Assembly: GCA_023426935.1 (NCBI GenBank) | Contig: JAEZBR010000071.1 | Span: forward strand, 1 to 64,000 | DNA from: Bacillota bacterium | GTDB taxonomy: Bacteria > Bacillota_I > Bacilli_A > Erysipelotrichales > Erysipelotrichaceae | Length of the DNA: 64,000 nucleotides | Direction: 5' to 3' | In this document: positions 45,031-53,465 of the stretch, one piece after another | How the letters are laid out: every line of letters starts with the position of its first letter | Numbering within the stretch: position 1 is the stretch's first letter | Translations under genes and position numbers: made by a program | Notes under the pieces: model-generated | Database searches by the model: none | What the model was told of the DNA's origin: nothing | What the model saw: the letters and a program-made list of their open reading frames with translations, nothing else

Positions 45031-45897
45031 TTACTTCTTAATTTCTTTCTTCAGTTCTGTTTTATATTTTGCGAACTCGGCTTTTCTTTCCGGGGTAACT
45101 ATAGGATAATCGGGTGCCATATCCGTTAAGGTATCTTTTATTACTTCACTGACGATATAACGCATATACCACTTATGATCCGCCGGAATCACGTACCAAG
45201 GGGATTGCTTGGTTGCGGTTTTATTAATCGCAACTTCGAAAGCATCCTGATAAGCTTTCCAATATTTGCGTTCTTCATAGTCACCGGCCGAGAACTTCCA
45301 ATTTTTTTCAGGTTCTTCAATCCGGCTTAAGAAACGATCTGCTTGTTCTTCTGAAGATAAATGCAGGAAGAATTTTACGGTTCTCACATTATTATCGTAA
45401 AGATAATTTTCGAAGTTAACGATATCGCGATAACGGTTATCGATGATTTTTTCGGGGTCGATCCGCTTCGCGTTCGCCTGCGTTAAATACAATTGTTTTA
45501 CTTTACCGATTAAAACATCTTCGTAATGGGAACGATTGAAAATCGCAATTTCACCTTTAGCCGGAACTTTCGCCGCAATCCGCCAGAGAAAATCATGCGC
45601 CAGTTCATCGCTGCTAGGAACTTTAAAAGCACTTTCGTAAACCCCATGCGGGGAAAGACAACTCAAGACGGCTCGGATCGTGCCATCCTTACCAGCCGCA
45701 TCCATCGCTTGGAACAAGAAAATCACACCTTCTTTTTTCTCGGCATATAGTTTCAACTGTAAGTCGTTGATTATTTTGAGATTCTTCGCCATCAATTCTT
45801 CGGCATCTTTACGATTCTTGGCATACTTAAGATCGTCAGTCGCTTCTTTCTTCAAGTCGAGTTTCTTACTGCCATCGAACAGATAATGTTTGTACAT
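45031..45897 (-). CDS. ppk2: Polyphosphate kinase 2 family protein
   Basis: Uses polyphosphate to phosphorylate nucleotides (ADP or AMP, depending on class). A 288-residue P-loop kinase with Walker A AMDAAGKDGTI near 64-74, a DHDFLWR-like segment (LAHDFLWRIA), Walker B-like FNRSHYEDVLI and a SPWYVIPADHKWYMR lid. It belongs to the PPK2 subgroup with stand-alone short chains; exact nucleotide preference cannot be read. It starts 14 nt after pfkA and is probably co-transcribed with it. Confidence 0.92.
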   Translation of the reverse strand: MYKHYLFDGSKKLDLKKEATDDLKYAKNRKDAEELMAKNLKIINDLQLKLYAEKKEGVIFLFQAMDAAGKDGTIRAVLSCLSPHGVYESAFKVPSSDELAHDFLWRIAAKVPAKGEIAIFNRSHYEDVLIGKVKQLYLTQANAKRIDPEKIIDNRYRDIVNFENYLYDNNVRTVKFFLHLSSEEQADRFLSRIEEPEKNWKFSAGDYEERKYWKAYQDAFEVAINKTATKQSPWYVIPADHKWYMRYIVSEVIKDTLTDMAPDYPIVTPERKAEFAKYKTELKKEIKK

Positions 45898-45911
45898 GAT
45901 AGTTCCTTTCT

Positions 45912-46988
45912 TTATTCGCCGAAACTGATGCCCAGCATCTTGGTTTCTTTGATGATCGAAGCATCCGGAGAAACGGTTTTCAACTTCCCGGCGACATCTT
46001 TTAACGGAACTTTAATGATTTCGTGATTATGATAACCGACCATGAAACCATACTCCTGCCTTAGAATTAATCTTCCGGCTTCGGCACCTAAACGGCTGGA
46101 AAGAACCCGATCGTAAGGATTGGGGGTTCCGCCTCTTTGGGTATGTCCGGGGACGGTAACCCTGACTTCACGCCCGGTCTTCTTTTCAATTTTCTCGGCT
46201 AACTCATAAGAGACAGAGGGGAAAATATAATTTTCTAATTTTTTCTGGTATTCTTTCTTCGTTAATTTTGCATCGGTCTTGGAGATCGCACCTTCCGCTA
46301 CCGCAAGAATCATGAATCTGCCGCCATTGGTATCTTTAGATTCAATCACTCTGATTATTTCTTTTAAATCATAAGGAATCTCCGGAATCAGAATAATATC
46401 GGCCCCGCCGGCGATACCCGCATTAAGGGTTAACCAGCCGGTCTTATGACCCATGATTTCAATAATGAAGACCCGCCCGTGGGAATTGGCGGTAGTGTGA
46501 ATTTCATCGATAGCACGTGTCGCAATATCCACTGCGGATTGGAAGCCGAAAGTAACATCGGTACCCCAAAGATCGTTATCAATGGTCTTAGGCAAGGTAA
46601 TGACATTTAAGCCTTCTTCACTAAGCAGATTCGCGGTTTTAGTTGATCCGTTACCACCTAAAACAACTAAACAGTTCAGCTGTAATTTATAATAGACTTG
46701 CTTCATCGCCGCAACCTTATCTAAGCCGTTTTCATCTGGTTGCGTAATGGTTTTAAAGGGCACCCGACTGGTTCCTAAGATCGTTCCGCCTCTAGTCAAG
46801 ATACCGACGAAATCTTTATAATCAAGTAAATGAAAGTGACTATAGATCAAGCCTTTAAAGCCATCCTCGAAACCATAAAATTCAACCGGTTCTTTACTGT
46901 TGAGCGTGACGGATTTGAAAACGGCACGCATGGTCGCATTCAAAGCCTGGCAATCGCCACCGCTAGTCAGCATTCCAACTCGTAACAT
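45912..46988 (-). CDS. pfkA: 6-phosphofructokinase, atypical active-site pattern
   Basis: Glycolytic kinase of 358 residues. Opening GMLTSGGDCQALNATMRA, then TRGGTILGTSR and LPKTIDNDLWGTDVTFGFQSA. The nucleotide site reads GGNGS (111-115), with Asn where the Mg-binding Asp of GGDGS is usual. The residue after the conserved Pro is Lys (PKTIDND), as in PPi-dependent and some ATP-dependent clades. So phosphoryl donor choice is uncertain. AAAGGAGA precedes ATG 46988. Same operon as ppk2. Confidence 0.9.
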   Translation of the reverse strand: MLRVGMLTSGGDCQALNATMRAVFKSVTLNSKEPVEFYGFEDGFKGLIYSHFHLLDYKDFVGILTRGGTILGTSRVPFKTITQPDENGLDKVAAMKQVYYKLQLNCLVVLGGNGSTKTANLLSEEGLNVITLPKTIDNDLWGTDVTFGFQSAVDIATRAIDEIHTTANSHGRVFIIEIMGHKTGWLTLNAGIAGGADIILIPEIPYDLKEIIRVIESKDTNGGRFMILAVAEGAISKTDAKLTKKEYQKKLENYIFPSVSYELAEKIEKKTGREVRVTVPGHTQRGGTPNPYDRVLSSRLGAEAGRLILRQEYGFMVGYHNHEIIKVPLKDVAGKLKTVSPDASIIKETKMLGISFGE

Positions 46989-47078
46989 ATTTTGGTCTCC
47001 TTTGTTTAAGTTAATTCTATTATTGATAGATTTTAGAATTTTTACAAGGATTTATCTCAAAGGGGAAGAAATACTTGA

Positions 47079-47101
47079 TATAATTTTGAATTATTTCACA
47101 T
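47079..47101 (+). promoter_or_regulatory. -10 element overlapped by a candidate Rex operator
   Basis: TATAAT (47079-47084) is directly followed by TTTTGAA-TTAT-TTCACAT (47084-47101), which differs from the Bacillus Rex consensus TTGTGAA-N4-TTCACAA at two positions. It lies upstream of the adh-aldh pair, classic Rex targets. The -35 is weak. Inferred. Confidence 0.5.
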
Positions 47102-47192
47102 ATCTGTCTTGTATTTTTTCGGTGATATGGTTTAATTGAATCAGAGAATTCAGCACTCAATTTTAATCTAATAGTTTCACATTAGAAAGGTT

Positions 47193-47218
47193 GTCAAAGG
47201 CAAGAAAACCTTTGGCTA
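47193..47218 (+). promoter_or_regulatory. Hairpin beside the adh ribosome site
   Basis: TCAAAGG and CCTTTGG flank an 8-nt loop immediately before AAGGAA, the ribosome site of the alcohol dehydrogenase gene. It may tune translation or mRNA stability. Confidence 0.35.
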
Positions 47219-47228
47219 AGGAAACATT

Positions 47229-48452
47229 ATGAGTCTAAAAAAAGCATATTATCGATCATTTCAGGCCGTCTTTAATGTCGGTGCCCGTTGTTTAGTTTGG
47301 CGTAAGGCAAAAATCGTTGAAGGAGCTGGCAGTATTAACAAAATTCCGGAATTACTGAACGGATTAAAGGTTAAAAAACCGTTAGTAGTTACCGATCCAG
47401 GTTTAATGAAATGCGGCGTTGCTGAACAAATTCTGACAATTTTGAAGAATGATAAAGTCGAATATGCGTTATATGATCAAGTTGAAGCTAATCCCTCCAC
47501 GACGACCGTTATGGCAATCAAGGAATTGTATCTAAGCAGTAATTGCGACAGTATTATCGCCATCGGCGGCGGTTCGGCGATGGATGCGGCTAAAGGCGCG
47601 GGCGTATTAGTGGTTCATCCGGGTAAAGTAATCGGCGATTATGCCGGGTTATTGAAAGTCGGAAAGAAGATTCCGCCGTTTATTGCGATTCCGACGACCG
47701 CCGGAACCGGCAGTGAAACGACTATCGCAGCCGTTATTACCGATAAGACGACCCATCATAAATATGCGGTCATGGATCTACATTTAATTCCGTTATATGC
47801 GATTTTAGATCCGAACTTAACCGTAGGCTTACCTAAGAAAGTTACTTCAACTACCGGTATGGATGCGTTAACGCATGCGGTCGAAGCTTATGTCTGCTGG
47901 ACCTACAATACCAAAGAGAGCTTAAGATTTGCCGAAGAAGCAACCAAGATTATCTTCGATAACTTGGAGAAAGCTTACAATGACGGAACGAATATCGAAG
48001 CCAGAATGAATATGCAAATAGCGGCTTATAAAGCCGGATTTGCGTTTACGAGAGCCGGTGTCGGTAATGTGCATGCGATTGCGCATACTTTAGGCGGGTT
48101 ATATAATACGCCGCATGGCTTAGCCAACGCGGTAATTCTACCGATCGTTTTGGAAGATTATGGGGCAGCCGTATACGATAAACTGGCCAGATTGGCCGAA
48201 ATTACCGGAACGGCAACCAGCGGAACCAACGAAGAAAAAGCGAAGAAGTTTATTGCGGAGATCAGAGCGATGAATAAGCGGATGGAGATTCCGACCGGTT
48301 TCGATTTTATCCTAGACAAGGACATTCCACAGATGTGCAAGTGGGCCTGTGCCGAGGCTAACCCAATCTATCCGGTTCCGGTTGTCTTCGATGAGGAACA
48401 TTTCGCTAAAGTAATCAAGAAAGTTCAAATACCGGCAACGGTACAGAAATAG
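47229..48452 (+). CDS. Iron-containing alcohol dehydrogenase
   Basis: Group III alcohol dehydrogenase of 407 residues reducing an aldehyde with NAD(P)H. Motifs: GGGSAMDAAKGAGVL for cofactor binding, PTTAGTGSETT, and metal ligands in TGMDALTHAVEAYV and GVGNVHAIAHTLGG...NTPHGLANA. An N-terminal 25-residue extension precedes the usual start of the fold. It is followed 13 nt later by an aldehyde dehydrogenase gene, so the two probably run in sequence between an acid and an alcohol. Confidence 0.92.
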   Translation: MSLKKAYYRSFQAVFNVGARCLVWRKAKIVEGAGSINKIPELLNGLKVKKPLVVTDPGLMKCGVAEQILTILKNDKVEYALYDQVEANPSTTTVMAIKELYLSSNCDSIIAIGGGSAMDAAKGAGVLVVHPGKVIGDYAGLLKVGKKIPPFIAIPTTAGTGSETTIAAVITDKTTHHKYAVMDLHLIPLYAILDPNLTVGLPKKVTSTTGMDALTHAVEAYVCWTYNTKESLRFAEEATKIIFDNLEKAYNDGTNIEARMNMQIAAYKAGFAFTRAGVGNVHAIAHTLGGLYNTPHGLANAVILPIVLEDYGAAVYDKLARLAEITGTATSGTNEEKAKKFIAEIRAMNKRMEIPTGFDFILDKDIPQMCKWACAEANPIYPVPVVFDEEHFAKVIKKVQIPATVQK

Positions 48453-48465
48453 GGAGGCTTAAAAT

Positions 48466-49884
48466 ATGAGCTATACCAAGGAAGAAATCACGAAGATTGT
48501 TGAGGTACAACGGACATATTTCCGTACCGGCGTAACTCTGGATGTTAACTGGCGGATCGATCAACTTAAAAAATTGAAAGAAGCGATCATTTATTATCAG
48601 AAAGAGATTGAAGAAGCGTTACATACCGATTTGGGCAGAACCCCGATGGAAGCGTATCTTTGCGATATCGGTGATGTTATTCTCGAATTAAATGAGACGA
48701 TGCATGGACTAAAGAAATGGGCAAAACCTGAGACGCATTACTCTGGTTTACTCTGTTTCCCCAGTTGGACGACGAAAGTTTATAAGATGCCTTATGGAGT
48801 ATCGTTAATTATTTCTCCGTTTAACTTCCCAATGTTACTGTCACTAGGAGTGTTAGTAGCTTCGATTGCCGGAGGGAATACCGCGGTAATCAAATGTTCC
48901 TCGAAGTCAGCAGCTTGCACCGAAATAACCAAGAAGATTATTGAACGGGCCTTTAAAGCAGAATATGCCATCGTAATCGATGGCGGACACGATGTTGCGG
49001 ATTTCTGCTTAGAAAACCGTTTCGATAAGATTTTCTATACTGGCAGCCCTAATGTCGCTAAGCATGTTATGACCGAAGCGGCCGTTAACTTGACGCCGGT
49101 CGCCTTGGAACTAGGCGGCGAGACAGGTAACTGGTGTGTTATCCGGAAAGATGCGGATTTGAAAGATGCCGCGAGAAAAATTGCGTTCTTCAAGATTTTA
49201 AATTCCGGACAGATCTGTATCAATATTAACCAAGTAGCCGTAGCCCAAGAAGTTGCTGATGAATTTATTACCGATCTAAAATCCGAGATTGTTAGACAGA
49301 TTGGCAACGATGCAATCAATAATCCCGAGTATCCTAAGATGATTGGCAAAAAAGCCTATGATTGGTGCGTAAAGGATGTAGAAATGTATAAAGATCGACT
49401 CGTATATGGCGGTAAGGGAAATCCTGAAACGCTTAAATTCCCACCGACGATTCTCTACCCAATCAAAATTGACGAAGAAATTGTCCAGAGAGAATTGTTC
49501 AATCCGATTTTACCGATCGTTACTTATCCGGATGCTGAAGTCGATAAGCTATTAACAACGATTGAAGAAAGAGAACACGGTTTAGCGTTCTATGTCTTCA
49601 CCAAAGATATCGACTGGGCTAATAAGATTATGGCTACCATGCAGTTTGGCGGTGGCTGTATCAATGAAGTCATCATGCATCTGATGGTTAAAGGTGTACC
49701 GTTCAACGGAACCGGACATTCCGGTATGGGAGCTTATCATGGCGAATGGGGCTTCAGAGAGTTTACCCATCCTAAGACCGTATTAAAAGGCCATAATAAA
49801 GGCAACTTACCTTTACGTGAACATCCGTATACCGGCAAGAAGGCCGAATCTAAGTTTAAGATCTTGAAGATGATGGAAAAGTAG
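48466..49884 (+). CDS. Aldehyde dehydrogenase (class 3-like)
   Basis: A 472-residue ALDH. The catalytic Cys is in NSGQICININQ near residue 250, and the general-base Glu in the ELGG motif near residue 217. The SPFNFPMLLSLGVLVASIAGGNTAVIK region binds NAD(P). The sequence after ELGG reads ETGNW, where KSP or KNP is typical. The overall pattern (membrane-type/ALDH3 like fatty aldehyde dehydrogenases) is a family-level judgement. Operon with the upstream alcohol dehydrogenase. Confidence 0.9.
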   Translation: MSYTKEEITKIVEVQRTYFRTGVTLDVNWRIDQLKKLKEAIIYYQKEIEEALHTDLGRTPMEAYLCDIGDVILELNETMHGLKKWAKPETHYSGLLCFPSWTTKVYKMPYGVSLIISPFNFPMLLSLGVLVASIAGGNTAVIKCSSKSAACTEITKKIIERAFKAEYAIVIDGGHDVADFCLENRFDKIFYTGSPNVAKHVMTEAAVNLTPVALELGGETGNWCVIRKDADLKDAARKIAFFKILNSGQICININQVAVAQEVADEFITDLKSEIVRQIGNDAINNPEYPKMIGKKAYDWCVKDVEMYKDRLVYGGKGNPETLKFPPTILYPIKIDEEIVQRELFNPILPIVTYPDAEVDKLLTTIEEREHGLAFYVFTKDIDWANKIMATMQFGGGCINEVIMHLMVKGVPFNGTGHSGMGAYHGEWGFREFTHPKTVLKGHNKGNLPLREHPYTGKKAESKFKILKMMEK

Positions 49885-49891
49885 GAATACT

Positions 49892-49916
49892 AAGGCGGTG
49901 TAAAAACCGCCTTTTA
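49892..49916 (+). terminator. Terminator of the adh-aldh operon
   Basis: AAGGCGGT (49892-49899) pairs with ACCGCCTT (49906-49913), ending in a short T-run. Confidence 0.8.
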
Positions 49917-49936
49917 TAATCCAAGCGAACATGTCT

Positions 49937-49977
49937 TTTAGTGTAATATTTTGCGTAAAAATAACACTAAATTACAC
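49937..49977 (+). promoter_or_regulatory. Inverted-repeat operator of the AbiE pair
   Basis: TTTAGTGT (49937-49944) and ACACTAAA (49964-49971) form an 8-bp inverted repeat. Overlapping them, GTGTAAT (49941-49947) and ATTACAC (49971-49977) form another. Two TATAAT elements (50027-50032, 50038-50043) follow. AbiEi antitoxins are known to repress by binding inverted repeats upstream of the operon. Confidence 0.6.
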
Positions 49978-50061
49978 ATATACTAACCAGCACTTAAAAG
50001 AGGTTTAATATAAGAACGAAACGGTTTATAATTAAACTATAATAGAAAGAAAATAAACCTT

Positions 50062-50823
50062 ATGAACCTATACTTCAAATTACTAACAAAACCGATTTTC
50101 ACCGTAGAAGATGTGAATAATCTTTATGGTAATGGTTCGATAGAGACAGCCCGTTCGGCAATAAAACGCTTAGTAAATAAGGGAATGGTCATTAAGATTC
50201 GTAATAATAGGTATACCTGTATAAATGGTGTCGATAAGCAACCCTTTGCGAATCGTTTTCAGATTGCCAGTAGTCTTACCAAAACGTCCTACGTATCCTT
50301 TCATTCCGCAATTGAATTCTATGGCTATACCGATCAGGTTTATTACGAAGTATATGTTTCTTCCTTAACGAAATTTAATGAATTCGAGTTTGACGGTTAT
50401 ACCTATAAATGTGTCTTAGTAAAGAATCAGTCGGGAGTTGAATTCCGTAACGGAATAAGGGTCACTGATTTAGAGAAAACGGTGATCGATATTATTTACG
50501 GGCTCAATAAGATTGCCGGTTTGGAAGAATCATTCGCAAACATCCAATTGTTACCAAAATTAAAAGAGAAGCAATTACTAAAATATCTTCAGGAATATAA
50601 CAATCAGTTTCTATACCAGAAGACCGGATTCTTATTAGAACCGTTAAAAGAAAGATTAAACCTATCTGAAGCTTTCTTTATCAACTGCAAAGAACACCTC
50701 GGAAAGAGTAAACGGTATTTAGTTAATGACTCAAGAAAGGGAATATACGATAAGCGTTGGAAACTGATCGTACCGGAAAGTGAATACTATCAAAAGAACG
50801 GAGTAATCAATGAAAAAATTTAA
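50062..50823 (+). CDS. abiEi: AbiEi-family antitoxin / transcriptional regulator
   Basis: A 253-residue type IV antitoxin. The N-terminal winged helix (TVEDVNNLYGNGSIETARSAIKRLVNKGMV) is followed by the AbiEi C-terminal domain with SYVSFHSAIEFYGYTDQVYYEVYV and VTDLEKTVIDIIY. It opposes the toxin's cellular effect and represses the operon. No good ribosome site precedes ATG 50062. It overlaps the toxin gene by 14 nt. Confidence 0.85.
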   Translation: MNLYFKLLTKPIFTVEDVNNLYGNGSIETARSAIKRLVNKGMVIKIRNNRYTCINGVDKQPFANRFQIASSLTKTSYVSFHSAIEFYGYTDQVYYEVYVSSLTKFNEFEFDGYTYKCVLVKNQSGVEFRNGIRVTDLEKTVIDIIYGLNKIAGLEESFANIQLLPKLKEKQLLKYLQEYNNQFLYQKTGFLLEPLKERLNLSEAFFINCKEHLGKSKRYLVNDSRKGIYDKRWKLIVPESEYYQKNGVINEKI

Positions 50824-51757
50824 CAAAACTCAATTGAACAAGATCGCCAAGGAACAAGGATTTGTTCGGGATACTTATGAAAAAGTGCTACGGTTAAAGT
50901 ACTTTCTGAATTATGTCTATACGGATGAATTTTTGAGTGAACATCTAGCACTGAAAGGTGGAACTACAATTAATCTAATATTATTAAAGGTTCCAAGATT
51001 GTCAGTCGATATCGACTTCGATTTTATACCGAATTGTTCCTTAGCAGAGATGAAAGAATTTAGGTATAAGATTACTGAAGTGGTAAACAATAAGATGAAA
51101 GAAGATGGTTATACACTTATAACCGATCCAAATTACAGTTTCAGTTTAGATTCCTTCGGTTACCAATATCTTAATGTCGGTGGTAATAAAGATATCATCA
51201 AGATCGAGATCAATTATTCACTTCGATCGCATCTTTTCCCACCGGTAAAAAGGAACTTACGCTTTGAAGAAGGTGAAAATGATCCTTTAATTTCGATCTT
51301 AGATCCAATCGAAATCTTTGCGGCAAAAATAAATGCGTTACTGGGAAGAACTAAGGCCCGTGATCTATTGGATTGTGTTAATCTGATCAAGGCGAAGATC
51401 TTTACAAACGATCAGTACGATCTATTAAGAAAAGCAGTCATTTTTTATTACTCGATCTCTCAGAAAGAAGTTAACCCTACTTTCGATTTATCCCCGATAA
51501 AATCGATCAGCTACAACACGGTAAAACGCGATCTATTTCCGGTCATGAGAAAGGAAGAGGTCAATACTTTTGACTTAGTAACCGACAAAGAATTGGTACT
51601 TCATTATTTAAAAGATTTATTAGTATTAACCCCATCTGAAAAAGAGTACTTAACTAAATTTAAGAATAAAGAATACTACCCTGAATTATTATTTGACGAT
51701 AAAGAAATAATTGACCGGATCAAGGATCATCCGATGGTACGCTGGAAATTAAAATAA
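50810..51757 (+). CDS. abiEii: AbiEii-family nucleotidyltransferase toxin
   Basis: A 315-residue nucleotidyltransferase-like toxin of the AbiE system, which gives phage abortive infection in studied relatives and can modify tRNA ends. The motif LALKGGTTINLI (GG at 50-51) is followed by RLSVDIDFDF with acidic residues 67, 69 and 71, as in DNA-polymerase-beta-type transferases. A RTKARDLLDCVNLI segment near residues 180-195 is typical. It overlaps the antitoxin gene. It appears intact. Confidence 0.88.
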   Translation: MKKFNKTQLNKIAKEQGFVRDTYEKVLRLKYFLNYVYTDEFLSEHLALKGGTTINLILLKVPRLSVDIDFDFIPNCSLAEMKEFRYKITEVVNNKMKEDGYTLITDPNYSFSLDSFGYQYLNVGGNKDIIKIEINYSLRSHLFPPVKRNLRFEEGENDPLISILDPIEIFAAKINALLGRTKARDLLDCVNLIKAKIFTNDQYDLLRKAVIFYYSISQKEVNPTFDLSPIKSISYNTVKRDLFPVMRKEEVNTFDLVTDKELVLHYLKDLLVLTPSEKEYLTKFKNKEYYPELLFDDKEIIDRIKDHPMVRWKLK

Positions 51758-51763
51758 GTTTAA

Positions 51764-52256
51764 TCAGTAGACATTTCTTACTTCACCTTCCATGATGTTA
51801 AAACGTTAAAATTCGGGTATGGCATCTTTCCGTAGTTTTTAATAATTTATCATTATGAGTAAGTTTGAATGCTATAACCGCACTTCGAGGATAAAGAGGC
51901 TTATGTTTTTTTGACTACGATACTTCTCATAATCAGAGATGATCCGAAGTTTAGTTCGCGGCTTAAATAGTCTAGTATTGCTAGAAGATAGAAGCCTTCA
52001 CGATACAATCCTTTAGTGAATGGATCAAGCATCTTGTTCTCTTTTAGGGTTATGATAATAAAATCCAAATCAACAAGATCTTTAACTGATGGCAAATGGT
52101 ACTCTTGTATAATTAAAAGTCCATACGATATTCATCACTACTCATTTCCAGTAAACTTTCCATTGAAACTTCAAAGACCTTGGATATTTTATAAACCGTA
52201 TCAGTACTGGCATTACCTATCTTGGTTTTACCGCTACAAATGCAAACTAGTATCAT
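51764..52256 (-). pseudogene. Decayed XRE-family regulator
   Basis: Read on the minus strand, pieces of one protein continue in different frames. The pieces are a helix-turn-helix tail (CSGKTKIGNASTDTVYKISKVFEVS), then YRMDF followed by a TAA, then LYKSTICHQLK in the same frame, then VDLDFIIITLKENKMLDPFTKGLYREGF and AILDYLSRE in another. After these come SDYEKYRSQKN, AFKLTHNDKLLK, and AIPEF with a stop before RFNIMEGEVRNVY. The N-terminal helix-turn-helix half is missing. At least two in-frame stops and several frameshifts. It lies right behind abiEii, opposite strand. Confidence 0.75.
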
Positions 52257-52298
52257 AAATTTAGACTTCTTAATATAATAGTACCAAGGAGATTTGAC

Positions 52299-53465
52299 AT
52301 GGAAAACTTTGAATTTTATAGTCCGACGAGAATTATATTTGGCAAGAGTCAAGAGAATGAAGTCGGTAAAGAGATTAAGAAGTATGCAAGTAAAGTAATG
52401 CTGGTATATGGGCGTAATAGTATCAAAACCAGTGGTTTATATGACAGAGTTATTGATTCCTTAAATCAAGAAGGAATTAAACATATAGAATTATCTGGGG
52501 TTCAGGGTAATCCGCTTTTAAGCTTAGCTAGAAAAGGTATCGAATTAGCTAAGAAAGAAAATATCGAATTAGTCTTAGCAATCGGCGGTGGAAGTGTAAT
52601 TGACACTGCTAAAGCAATTGCGATTGGGGCGAAGAGTGATAAAGATATTTGGGATTATTACGCCAAAGGCGAAACCGTAAAAGAAGCGTTAAAAGTCTGG
52701 ACAATATTAACTGTTGTTGGAGCCGGTTCGGAAATGAGTAATAGTTCCGTACTCACCAATGAAGAGAATAAATTAAAACGAAGCGTTAAAAGTGAATTGA
52801 TTATTCCAACCTTCTCAATTCTTAATCCGGAATTAACTTATACGGTATCCCCATATCAGACCGCTTGTGGAAGTTTCGATGCGTTATCACATTTAATGGA
52901 AAGATACTTTACTAAAACCAAGAATGTCGAATTAACGGATCATCTGATCGAAGCTACAATGGTTACAATCATTGATAATGCACCAATTGCGATCAAGGAT
53001 TCAAAGAATTATGCAGCCCGAGCAGAATTAATGTGGTCGGCAACGATTGCTCACAATGGCTTATTGAATACCGGCAGAGTCGGTGATTGGGCTTGCCATG
53101 CAATGGAGCACGAATTGTCCGGTGAGTTAGATATCCCTCACGGTGAAGGTCTAGCAATGATTACACCTTCTTGGATGAATTATGTTTATAAAGAAGACAT
53201 TGATCGCTTTGTTCAATTTGCCCAAAGAGTATTTAAAGTAAACATTGAAGGCAGTAAAGAAGAGATCGCCTTAAAAGGCATTGAATCGTTAAAACAATTC
53301 GCAAGCGAATTAGGTTTAAAAACGGATATTAAATCTCTCAACTTAAACGACGAGATCTTGCATGCCTTAGCACATAGAGCATTGACCCTAGTGCCGAGTA
53401 TTGGGAACTTTAAGAAACTTAAAGAAGAAGACATATATCAGATATACAAATTGGCTAATAATTAA
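52299..53465 (+). CDS. Iron-containing alcohol (butanol-type) dehydrogenase
   Basis: Group III alcohol dehydrogenase of 388 residues, closest in layout to NADPH-dependent butanol dehydrogenases (YqhD/BdhA). It opens with NFEFYSPTRIIFGKSQENEVG, has GGGSVIDTAKAIAIG, and metal ligands in SFDALSHLMERYF and WACHAMEHELSG...PHGEGLA. AAGGAGA precedes ATG 52299. Stand-alone gene after the XRE pseudogene; its stop overlaps the convergent isomerase-like gene stop. Confidence 0.92.
   Translation: MENFEFYSPTRIIFGKSQENEVGKEIKKYASKVMLVYGRNSIKTSGLYDRVIDSLNQEGIKHIELSGVQGNPLLSLARKGIELAKKENIELVLAIGGGSVIDTAKAIAIGAKSDKDIWDYYAKGETVKEALKVWTILTVVGAGSEMSNSSVLTNEENKLKRSVKSELIIPTFSILNPELTYTVSPYQTACGSFDALSHLMERYFTKTKNVELTDHLIEATMVTIIDNAPIAIKDSKNYAARAELMWSATIAHNGLLNTGRVGDWACHAMEHELSGELDIPHGEGLAMITPSWMNYVYKEDIDRFVQFAQRVFKVNIEGSKEEIALKGIESLKQFASELGLKTDIKSLNLNDEILHALAHRALTLVPSIGNFKKLKEEDIYQIYKLANN

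Noticed and set aside
51901..52095. A stand-alone 64-residue minus-strand protein
   Set aside because: Its sequence continues, in other frames, pieces on both sides of it; better explained as part of the XRE pseudogene.
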